Source: Akkermansia sp. (lineage in GTDB: Bacteria > Verrucomicrobiota > Verrucomicrobiia > Verrucomicrobiales > Akkermansiaceae). Taken from it: a stretch of DNA of 61,929 nt. The position numbers were made by a program, and so were the translations under genes. Location of the stretch: contig JAFVIC010000098.1 in NCBI GenBank assembly GCA_017477935.1, positions 1-61,929 of the forward strand, written 5' to 3'. The first letter of the stretch is position 1. Every line of letters begins with the position of its first letter. Of the stretch, positions 51,201 through 57,217 are shown one piece after another. The notes under the pieces were generated by a model. The model saw only the letters and a list, made by a program, of their open reading frames with translations. It was not told the DNA's origin and did no database searches.

Positions 51201-53753
51201 GGTAATGCTGCTGTCGTTTGTCAGCCCGCTCAGGTTGAAGATAACCCCGTTAGTGGTTGTCGAGGTCCCCATCTGCCAGGTGGCGGCGCTGTCCAGATTG
51301 GCCGTGTGCAGCCCTGTGAGGGTGCCGTTATTGATGAAAGTCCCCCCTTGCAGTGTGAGCGCACTGGCTGTTACGTTGCCATCGAAGCGCAGGGTGCCAT
51401 CCTGTACCGCAATCTCATGCAGGGTCGCATTGCCGGTGAAAGTTTGCGTGTTGCTGCCGACCTTGGTGATATTCAGGCTGCCCGCGGCACTGGTGAGGGC
51501 ATTGACACCACCCTCGCTGCCGGTGAGGTTGCCACCCATGTAGAACCTGTTGTACCCCAGTGTGCCACCGTAGGTGTAGTCTTCCCCGCTGTCGGTACCC
51601 AGAGTGAGGGTATGGTATTTGCCGGATTCCGTGATGTTGGTGGATACGCCGGAAACGCGGTTGAGATTGCTATCATCCTCACCGGTCAGACCTTTTACCG
51701 TGGCATCTCCCACCAGACCGAGTACCACGCCGTCCGGGAGAGCGGTGGTATTCTGAAAAACATCCGTCAAATCGGCCTTGTTGTTGCTCAGGTCAATGAC
51801 TACGCCATCCCAGCGGGTGTCATTGCCGCCGTTCGGGTTGCCGATATTGAGCTGAATGGGGCCGGATTTCGGGGAACGGAGGCTCACAGTACCCTCAAAC
51901 CACTCATCCGGCTTGTCAAAGTTGTCGAAGTTGAAGACCGAATCCCACCTGTTCCAATCCGTTGCATTGGCGTGGTTCACCAGTTGAAGTTCGCCGCTGC
52001 CTGAGAGTTGTCCGTTGAAGTGGTAGACGACCCAGCTGGTGGTGTCGATATGAAGGCGAGCGGGAGTGGCGTTGTCCGTGTTGACGATGGTGATGTTGCC
52101 ATCATACTGGGCATTGGAACGATCGAACTTGATGTCGCCCGGGGCTCCGATGCCCATGCTGGTGGCTGCGCCATCTCGTACGTAAAGATTGGCGCCTTCT
52201 TCCAGATAGATGTCGGAGAGCCTCCCCTGGCCGGTGATGTAATCACCGTCGATCCATGACTTCTTATCACCGCTGAGGTTGCACCCCAGTCGGCCTTCCA
52301 TCTCGCCGGTGACTTTACCTTCCTCGTTCTCAAAACGGTGAATCCACATGTTCTGCCCGGCCTTGACCGTTTGTCTGACAGAGGTGATGGTGAGTACAGC
52401 CTGATTGTTCTCGGTGCTGAGGGTGGCCTTGTAGGCGCCGTTATTCAGGGCAATCTCGCCATGGGTACTATGGACTCCGGCGCCGTTGCTGAGGTTGGCC
52501 AGTACGATGGTGTCTCCCGTGGAGAGTTCGGACTGAACTCCGCTCAGGGTGAAAGCACTACCCAGGTTCAGGTTCACGCCGTCCAGAGTGACGAGCGCTG
52601 AATCGGTGTTGTTCATGCCGCTTGCTGCGACATCTATGGCCTGAGACAAAGTCCAGGTGGCACCCGTGCCGGTGAAGGTAACCGGTGCTTTGTCCAGCCC
52701 GACCAGGCTGAGGTCAGTATTGCTGCTGTTCCAGTTGCTACCCAGTTCCCAAGTCGTGCCGCCATAGAGGGTGGCACTGCCGAGGTTGACGCTGCCCTGC
52801 GTGGAGAGTGTACCGCCTTGCAGGGTGAGGGAATCAGCCGTCAGGTTACCTTCGAAGCTCAGGGTGCCGCCCTGTTGGCTGACACTGCCGAAAGTGGCGC
52901 TCTGCTCAAAGTGCTGGGTGTTGCTGCCTGTTTTGACCAGAGCGCCCAAATCTGTGGTGCCGCCGTATTGATAATTGTTGGTGGTTGTATCACCAACAGT
53001 TAGCGTGTAATTGGCACCGGTTACCTTGGCCACGCTGCTCTCGCCGTTGTCCAGGCCGGCAAAGGTCGCATTATTCGTCAGGTTGAGGATAATGCCGCGG
53101 GCATCGTCCGCATCACTGTAAATCAAACTGTTGGATGCTGCATTGGTGAAGTCTACCACCGTCCCGCTCCAGTGTTCTCCGGCGGCGTTGAGTTGTACGT
53201 TGCCGCCATTGGCTGTCATGTAAACAGTGCCGGCAAAGCTGTTGTTCGTGAATGCAAAGGTGCTGGTGCCGGATGTGTTGTGCCCTCTCAGCAGCAGGTT
53301 GCCACTGCCAGTCAGAGTACCGATGACGAGGTTGGCTTCCTCTGTGTTGTAGGTGCCAATGACTCCGGGTGCATCGGTCGTTCCGGTGCTTACATTGATG
53401 GTGCCTTTGAAATCCGTACTGCCGCTATCATACAGGTAGAGTGAGCCTGAGTCCTTGATGTTGATTGTAGTGATTGTGCTGTTCCTGGAGAGTCTTTGAC
53501 CGTCCGTGAAAACATTGTCTGAGTCGACCTTAATAGAACTACTTGTGGTATCGTATCTGTTGTAGTTTCGTTGATCTATCGTATTCGAGTTGTTTTGCAT
53601 GCGCACTGCTGCATTGAACCCACTGTCAATGGTAAGAGTATTGTTTCTGTAACTGGGGGCAGCCCACAGGTAACCAGTGGTGCCGATAGTAAAGGTCAGC
53701 ACGAGGGCTTTTCTGAGCGATTTGAGCAGAGCGAGTGGAAGATGCGGTTTCAT
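45225..53753 (-). CDS. Giant beta-strand-repeat surface protein with PEP-CTERM anchor
   Basis: This is a 2842-residue protein. The signal peptide is ALVLTFTIGTTGYLWA. The rest is built of autotransporter-associated beta-strand repeats, for example GTLSFEGNLTADSLTLQG, GTLRFDGNVTASALTLQG and NSYSGGTLLQGGRLVMQ, which fold as a long beta helix. It lacks a C-terminal beta-barrel. It ends instead in VPEPATATLSLLALAALAAR plus a run of Arg, a PEP-CTERM signal that an exosortase should process. The role is probably a surface adhesin or sheath protein. A long leader separates it from the promoter at 53862-53890. The alternative start at 53831 adds no signal-like sequence. Confidence 0.85.
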   Translation of the reverse strand: MKPHLPLALLKSLRKALVLTFTIGTTGYLWAAPSYRNNTLTIDSGFNAAVRMQNNSNTIDQRNYNRYDTTSSSIKVDSDNVFTDGQRLSRNSTITTINIKDSGSLYLYDSGSTDFKGTINVSTGTTDAPGVIGTYNTEEANLVIGTLTGSGNLLLRGHNTSGTSTFAFTNNSFAGTVYMTANGGNVQLNAAGEHWSGTVVDFTNAASNSLIYSDADDARGIILNLTNNATFAGLDNGESSVAKVTGANYTLTVGDTTTNNYQYGGTTDLGALVKTGSNTQHFEQSATFGSVSQQGGTLSFEGNLTADSLTLQGGTLSTQGSVNLGSATLYGGTTWELGSNWNSSNTDLSLVGLDKAPVTFTGTGATWTLSQAIDVAASGMNNTDSALVTLDGVNLNLGSAFTLSGVQSELSTGDTIVLANLSNGAGVHSTHGEIALNNGAYKATLSTENNQAVLTITSVRQTVKAGQNMWIHRFENEEGKVTGEMEGRLGCNLSGDKKSWIDGDYITGQGRLSDIYLEEGANLYVRDGAATSMGIGAPGDIKFDRSNAQYDGNITIVNTDNATPARLHIDTTSWVVYHFNGQLSGSGELQLVNHANATDWNRWDSVFNFDNFDKPDEWFEGTVSLRSPKSGPIQLNIGNPNGGNDTRWDGVVIDLSNNKADLTDVFQNTTALPDGVVLGLVGDATVKGLTGEDDSNLNRVSGVSTNITESGKYHTLTLGTDSGEDYTYGGTLGYNRFYMGGNLTGSEGGVNALTSAAGSLNITKVGSNTQTFTGNATLHEIAVQDGTLRFDGNVTASALTLQGGTFINNGTLTGLHTANLDSAATWQMGTSTTTNGVIFNLSGLTNDSSITIDGSRGTTWTMGGDIMLTGSGTTGSEGSALFTLNNNMGLNIGSFLSIQGAKIPTGSDRIALFDIGNGSYDFGNYEKVAVTTTDGVNYAGHLMYEDGIIYVGNLSVDANWPPALDPEKGYIWSGETNGTVLGDYDHRTLVMGNVWRADGSDENTGWHEQAFNGKNPGVYVNGNTVTFADENMHGEAVEAPGRLVNIQGTVAPGTIYVTAEKNEGYAGNVTDDAQIKFGYAFTTTANGFGSIADIDEKNPTSIIKTGDALLVLNTSNTFSGGIDVQDGGLYLGIARAAGTGTIKLHADKDWTFPAWNSYTDSWVDVSQHGAEMMVCYTHSDDFLSSFRNPILTNRIEFVDTDGNSSNNQITISFARSTFNHLGSNDHANVPRHWRNLTLSGAIVGTAATDTNLPNNRKDTLVLKSYSSTWDGYKDQSYVTTFSLFDADPSKAATTFSGTVQTLNTVNDSQLEMDMTKERSGGTVQVMLRDSKLQYAELDLTRDWQKEAPNNDTNRQSYTNILVSHGNVALRGLSADFLGTGWVYDQSASADEGEHVYKNLSQADERWRVRTVANAETTLQLGQHETENVNYIYSGAIGFAQSYVEPGQGHVRYDDGFGASTSDNNYETRFGGHSMGQEGMFSLIKLGAANQYIHTAQMNDVSVASGLLAFNSLGLSGNLNLVSGSRLSLGVTDEKTEASYYPTIGDLPEVSKVGWGTISGTKYDTSDTVTINGNKTLTVYTQAPAEGVTVPTTAVVDGTVSMDTDSAITFIVNEVEPWWQNYNSSQTVITGHERPSEHMLLTVNGTLDLMEDTTKLNINFSGVNFTLTPYSNRMYYLAEADQITVGKTGDSSDFAERLISLGYGYFGMVDTLDSTNGNHNTGGKDYLVMTVMGDPRNTWSGMVSRTDGDFTWSHTNRNEAPAYDYHWKENTAFSNGNVVLFGNLYTPDEWEATKHLTGEQTVRVETTQDSLQPGTVADNLQVNGFSETEKFGKKYQAVEIVGKVAPLSVIVNSEYVDVTNGNAVTSDGTNYYFYGDGTIRDATEDELSAMFSQYQNGFEGDSWKTNLEKYGSGTLVIATDNSYSGGTLLQGGRLVMQHENALGTGLVTITNGATLQGDFADEKKDGYDLMQTTTIQNAVYVNSFFDPDATTNTAPADAFITNAYDKKLVLTKLAGESDTVVVLRGTSLSEDQAAAYGGKYTYAVFKVLDPGDFSGTIRMDGNIWQQREYKYPSPDGQPFGGNVQLDIMSTAKANTEEEGSHHDWLNATIDLSVTTDFGTNRTVLALDPIEVGEQAEGRQYAQVNNLVGGGNNGGPINSSVVNMSHNRAITLEITGLRDGDYDGALGYGDFQVSVDYTGSHSELGGQAHHHLGGEGIGNLNVLKKGTSTTQTVYDAWLTELKVEAGTLSVHRALVAQDIYAGINPDIESSAAGARVIVGTPENTETMYSLTVGKSGILAMYSPDGVTADGEVGPDAWANVHSGIDNNEDGLAGWINLEDGATVTARSDWQALSTEESGRDGKTSAKTLDIDMGATVTFNTHNYSPDEWVSNASLAQLQENLKNAGNDTARQDLANYIAVVEKLNYSHIMQFDGKLTGNNVHLVFNNEQMSAGATEKEMGTAEYMGYVAIQDHNTMTGDLQVKDKTVLQVLHSNSAESAMNATINGPDAAMQTIHGKTQYINNLTVQKGGSLLLGGSEKLSLGTGENRLKNVDMTDVQMSVSNRESYEGTMSTVHTDTSSQNSYYLGGTSALRSEAEAVHITVHDSTATVNNYVHDINLYNSLVELESSCTVDMGDSVLVDRNSIVYGQGVTHFNEDLYSLSSAVGSIEDFELIAPKRMNETAYVSKDTTVEMTFAGDRATYTTGATTVYTVKADQFQGTNVDNLSGTGLTIKLQQDILGEAKRAGADVIAIQIGGNEYGNFTEVNGQFMFETTTGNFEMSDAERLMLDIHGHDITANWIDSATLFEQFGIQGSQHMLYITVPEPATATLSLLALAALAARRRRK

Positions 53754-53792
53754 TTCAACAACAGGCAGTAGGACATAATCATGCGACCGCGC

Positions 53793-53890
53793 CCGGGATG
53801 AACCTTTCCCGGTTGCGTGTGGTCGCCACATTTATGTCGGATATCAAATACACCACTCTCATATTTACACCCTTTTTGGGGGAGAGTCAA
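53793..53890 (-). promoter_or_regulatory. Promoter and long leader of the giant surface protein gene
   Basis: TTGACT (53890-53885), 17 bp, TAAATA (53867-53862), giving a leader of about 100 nt before ATG at 53753. The leader contains a small hairpin, CCGGGA / TCCCGG, at 53793-53812. This contrasts with the leaderless genes elsewhere and may allow post-transcriptional control. Nothing else is seen in 53891-54008. Confidence 0.6.
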
Positions 53891-54008
53891 TGCCTAAAAT
53901 CGACATATCTAACGCTTTTATGGTAAGGGGTGTCTGAAAAAAAAAAGATTCTTGCGCGCTAAGTGGCTTGTTATCAGTGATTAGTAAATGATGTTGTCGT
54001 TTTCTGGG

Positions 54009-54785
54009 TTAGGGGCGAGAAAATGGCAGATTGATGATGCTTACGGTATCAATCACAATACGCGGGATGCGCTTGTAGATGGGGTGGTCGGGGCTGTGGA
54101 AAACGAGCATGCCTGCGTCCTCGCGCACGCCGACGTAGGTGAGGCCGGAGCGGTAGTCATCCGAATCCGCAATCCAGATGCCGCAGAGCTTCTGCTGCTC
54201 ACCCTCGGTGGTGTAGCGCACGCCCCACACATTGAGCGAGTGCATGGCAGGGCGCCCCTTGGGGGAGACGTAGGACACGCCAATCCAGAAGGCGGCACCG
54301 GCGCGGGCTCCCTCGATAAAGGCGGTGGTGGCACTCTGCGCCGTGACATCTTGGCCTCTCATCTGAGTGAGCAGGGTGCCTTTGATGCCGGAGCCCTCGG
54401 GTAAGCAGGCTTTCAGGTATGCGCCGGGGGCATCGGGCTTGCGTGCGGCGCAGTCCGGGCGGCCGGGGCGGTATTCGCCGGTGAACCACCAGTTGATGCC
54501 CTCGTCCGGGTCGCTGCCGGCATTGGTAAAGCTGCTCACGAAGCGGCGCACCACCTCATCGCCGCGCGGGGTGTCGGGCGGTAGCTTGTCAGCCTGCTGG
54601 TTCTGCCACCAGTTGATGAGGTTGGCGGCGGTGATAGCCCAGCATTGTTCGTTGTCGGAGCCATCGAAGGTCTTGTTGTAGTCGTACCAGCCGGTCTGCT
54701 CGGATACCCCCTTAGCCCACAGCTCGGTGGGCTCGGTGGCAGCGCAGAGGGGGAGGAACAGCAGGGCAATGAGGCAGCGGTGCAT
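54009..54785 (-). CDS. IdeS/Mac-family (C66) secreted cysteine protease
   Basis: This 258-residue protein starts with a short signal peptide (MHRCLIALLFLPLCAATEP). The next part, ELWAKGVSEQTGWYDYNKTF, parallels the streptococcal IdeS pattern VWTKGV...GWYDITKTFNGKDDLLCGAA. All four catalytic residues of IdeS appear: Lys38 and Cys48 (10 apart, as in IdeS Lys84/Cys94), His182 in MHSLNVWG and Asp207 or Asp209 in IWIADSDD. IdeS cleaves the IgG hinge. The substrate here is unknown. The gene follows the GH18 glycosidase by 8 bp and must share its transcript. The lengths in between are shorter than in IdeS. Confidence 0.85.
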   Translation of the reverse strand: MHRCLIALLFLPLCAATEPTELWAKGVSEQTGWYDYNKTFDGSDNEQCWAITAANLINWWQNQQADKLPPDTPRGDEVVRRFVSSFTNAGSDPDEGINWWFTGEYRPGRPDCAARKPDAPGAYLKACLPEGSGIKGTLLTQMRGQDVTAQSATTAFIEGARAGAAFWIGVSYVSPKGRPAMHSLNVWGVRYTTEGEQQKLCGIWIADSDDYRSGLTYVGVREDAGMLVFHSPDHPIYKRIPRIVIDTVSIINLPFSRP

Positions 54786-54793
54786 GGCGGGGA

Positions 54794-56275
54794 TTAGTCT
54801 TTCTTTTTAGCCGGTTGGCGCAACACCTTGAACATGGCGCGGGCGAGGGAGGCTTTGTGTTTGAGGGGAAGGTCGGTATCGTAGGCCCATATCATCACGC
54901 CGCCGTACTGCTCCTGCTTGGCCCACTTGCACTTGTCGCTGATGAGTTTCGGGCCGTTGAAGGTGTGCACGGGGCCGTCGGTGCCATCCTGATTCTTGGA
55001 GACGAACTCGTTGACATCCGGTTTGATACGCGGGTGCCAGCCGATAATCTGCGCGTAGCCATACTGGTTGGTGAGGGCGCCTTTCTGGTTGCTGTAGAAG
55101 GGGAGACCAATCACAATCTTGGGCTTGGGCATCAGGAACTTATTGAGGCACATGTTGCCGTCGCGCTGGAAGAGTCGCATCGAGGCGTGGTTATCCGGCG
55201 TGAGGTCATCGTACGACATGGTCATGATGAAGTCCAGCTGATCTGTTACCCAGAAGGTGGGCGTTTTGTAGCCTACGGACGAGGCGATGCTGACGGAAAT
55301 GCCTGTGCCGGAGAGTTCTTCGCGCAGGTCGGCTATGAAAAAGCCGAAGTTTTTCCAGTCTGCTTCGGTATCCGGGTATTCCCAGTCGATGTCAATACCG
55401 GAGTAACCCCGCTCGATGGCCCAGGTAGCCATGTTGCGTGCGAGGGTGCGGCGGGTCTGCGGGTCTGCGACGGCGGTGGTCATGGGGCCGTCTATGTGGC
55501 CGAACCCGGCAATGAGCCCGGCGCGTGACTTCGCTTCGGTATGCAGACGCTTGATTTCGTCCAGGGCTTCATCTGCCACGGTTTTGTTGTCGCCGCCACC
55601 TACCCATTGGTACTCGATACCGCCCCGGGCATTCACGGAATAGGCGAAGTGAATGAGCTCAGTGAATAGGTTGAAGTGGGTCGGGGTGAGGTGTACGGCT
55701 TTTTCGGCATTCCCCCAGCCCTTGACCCAGCGTGGGCGATAGTAGGGCACCACGCGGTAGGGAAAGCGGTACACCCGGCCGATTTTGCGCTCATTCAGGG
55801 CCTCTGCCAGCACGATTTCCGGCTCTGTTTTTTCGCCATCGGCGGTGGTGATGGCGGTGCATACGGCGTCTATCTTTCCATTGCGGGCGGCTTTGGCTGC
55901 CAGGTCGTAGCTCAGCCAGATGTAAAGCGGGTTGTTGCCCAGGGTGTATTCGTGTTTGAAGGTAATCTTGCCCTTGGTGGGTTTGCCTGTGGCGTTTTCG
56001 TAGATGTAGTTGGAGGTGTTGAAGGTGTAGCCGTTCCAGTCATCGCGAGAGCTGAGGCGCACGAGCGAGATGTCGGAGGGGCGGCTGGTTTCGCCCATGC
56101 TGAACGTCAGGGCGGTGATTTTCTCGCCCGGTTCACCGGTGATTTTGAGTTGCAGGACGGGCTGGCGCTTTACTCCGCGGTAGAAGACGCCGTGCGTATA
56201 GCGCGCCTCGGCTGTCAGCGCGAGTGTGGTGCTGATGTGACAGATGGCAAGAGAGAGCGCAAGAAGCCATTTCAT
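54794..56275 (-). CDS. Secreted GH18 glycosidase with N-terminal sialidase-type accessory domain
   Basis: This is a 493-residue protein. A signal peptide (LLALSLAICHISTTLALT) is followed by residues about 25-145, resembling the N-terminal domain of BNR sialidases (ITALTFSMGETSRPSDISLV). The GH18 TIM barrel spans about 170-485 with ERGYSGIDIDWEYPDTEADW, so Asp295-Asp297-Glu299 form the DxDxE motif with Glu299 as acid. GH18 contains chitinases and endo-beta-N-acetylglucosaminidases such as EndoS and EndoF. The substrate cannot be told from sequence. It is the first gene of the operon with the IdeS-like protease. ATG follows TATAAT by 7 nt. Confidence 0.82.
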   Translation of the reverse strand: MKWLLALSLAICHISTTLALTAEARYTHGVFYRGVKRQPVLQLKITGEPGEKITALTFSMGETSRPSDISLVRLSSRDDWNGYTFNTSNYIYENATGKPTKGKITFKHEYTLGNNPLYIWLSYDLAAKAARNGKIDAVCTAITTADGEKTEPEIVLAEALNERKIGRVYRFPYRVVPYYRPRWVKGWGNAEKAVHLTPTHFNLFTELIHFAYSVNARGGIEYQWVGGGDNKTVADEALDEIKRLHTEAKSRAGLIAGFGHIDGPMTTAVADPQTRRTLARNMATWAIERGYSGIDIDWEYPDTEADWKNFGFFIADLREELSGTGISVSIASSVGYKTPTFWVTDQLDFIMTMSYDDLTPDNHASMRLFQRDGNMCLNKFLMPKPKIVIGLPFYSNQKGALTNQYGYAQIIGWHPRIKPDVNEFVSKNQDGTDGPVHTFNGPKLISDKCKWAKQEQYGGVMIWAYDTDLPLKHKASLARAMFKVLRQPAKKKD

Positions 56276-56282
56276 AAATCTT

Positions 56283-56310
56283 ATTATACATTCCGCTTCG
56301 GGTTTGCCAA
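56283..56310 (-). promoter_or_regulatory. Promoter of the GH18/IdeS-like operon
   Basis: TTGGCA (56310-56305), 16 bp, TATAAT (56288-56283), then 7 nt to ATG. It is a strong box and the only promoter seen for both genes. Confidence 0.75.
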
Positions 56311-56377
56311 GCGGAAATCTGTTTTTGACGTATTTTTTTCTTTTGTCGGGAGCGAATATGTGTTAGTATGCCTTGCA

Positions 56378-56986
56378 ATGAATACGGGCGTGATAGCAAC
56401 ATTGAGGTCGGCTTTCATGGCCGGTGTGTGTGTGGGTATAGCCGGTTTCGGTTATTTGGCCACGCGGGACATGGTGGGTAGTGTGCTCTTTGCTTTCGCT
56501 CTGTTGGGAGTGGTGCATTATCAGCTCAAACTCTATACCGGAACGGCCGGTTTTATCCGCAAGGGTGAGGTGGGGTACTTGTTGCAGGTGCTCGCCGGTA
56601 ACATACTCGGCTGTCTGGCTGTGGCTCTGCTTACCCGCGCCTCTGCCATGCCCATGCAAGAGTCCGCACAGGCCGTGCTGGCCGCCCGTCTGGATGTGGG
56701 CCCGCTGCGCGGTGGTCTGCTGTCTATCGGTTGCGGGTTTATCATGACCACGGCGGTGACCTTTGCGCGAAAGGGTAGCTACCTGCCGTTGCTGTTCGGT
56801 GTGCCGCTCTTTATCGTCTGCGGGTTCCCCCACTGTGTGGCGGATGCGTTTTACTACCTCGCGGCTCCTTTCGACTACTGGCAGGCCAACTGCGGTCCCA
56901 TTCTTGTTTTCTACCTCTCTATCGTGTTGGGCAATTTTGTCGGTTGCAATTTCTACCGCTGGGTTATGGGGAACACCGGCGAATAG
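56378..56986 (+). CDS. Formate/nitrite transporter (FNT) family protein, short
   Basis: This 202-residue protein has about six membrane helices. FNT marks are the LYTGTAGFIRKGEVGYLLQV and LAGNILGCLAVALLTR helix pattern, FIVCGFPHCVADAFYYLA with the central His of the pore, and SIVLGNFVGCNFYRWVMG. It is shorter than most FNT proteins (about 260-290) because N- and C-terminal tails are reduced. It may carry formate, nitrite or hydrosulfide. The start follows TAGTAT by 8 nt; longer frames overlap the GH18 gene. Confidence 0.75.
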   Translation: MNTGVIATLRSAFMAGVCVGIAGFGYLATRDMVGSVLFAFALLGVVHYQLKLYTGTAGFIRKGEVGYLLQVLAGNILGCLAVALLTRASAMPMQESAQAVLAARLDVGPLRGGLLSIGCGFIMTTAVTFARKGSYLPLLFGVPLFIVCGFPHCVADAFYYLAAPFDYWQANCGPILVFYLSIVLGNFVGCNFYRWVMGNTGE

Positions 56987-57005
56987 CCGACGAGCGCCGA
57001 ATGGT

Positions 57006-57206
57006 GATTTGCAAGTTGCAATTTACGATTTGTGATTTTGGCACTCCCCCTATTTGTTCAACGGTGGTCTGGTGGCTGAGCCGCTATTGAAATGGCTTCG
57101 CCTGGAAATTGACTCGCAAAGCGAGCCGGGCAGGCTTTTTCAAATGCGTTTGCCCCCCCTTGAGACACAGAATGTGCTTGAAGTGCGGGCCGCAACCTGC
57201 TAGAAT
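57006..57206 (+). promoter_or_regulatory. Intergenic region before the topoisomerase gene: AT-rich repeat and promoter
   Basis: 57006-57031 carries the ATTTGCA...TTACGATTT spacer repeat also seen at 15390 and 20353 in the prophage. TTGAAG (57178-57183), 17 bp and TAGAAT (57201-57206) form the promoter of the next gene, with a leader of about 5 nt. Confidence 0.55.
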
Positions 57207-57217
57207 GACGCGAGCGT

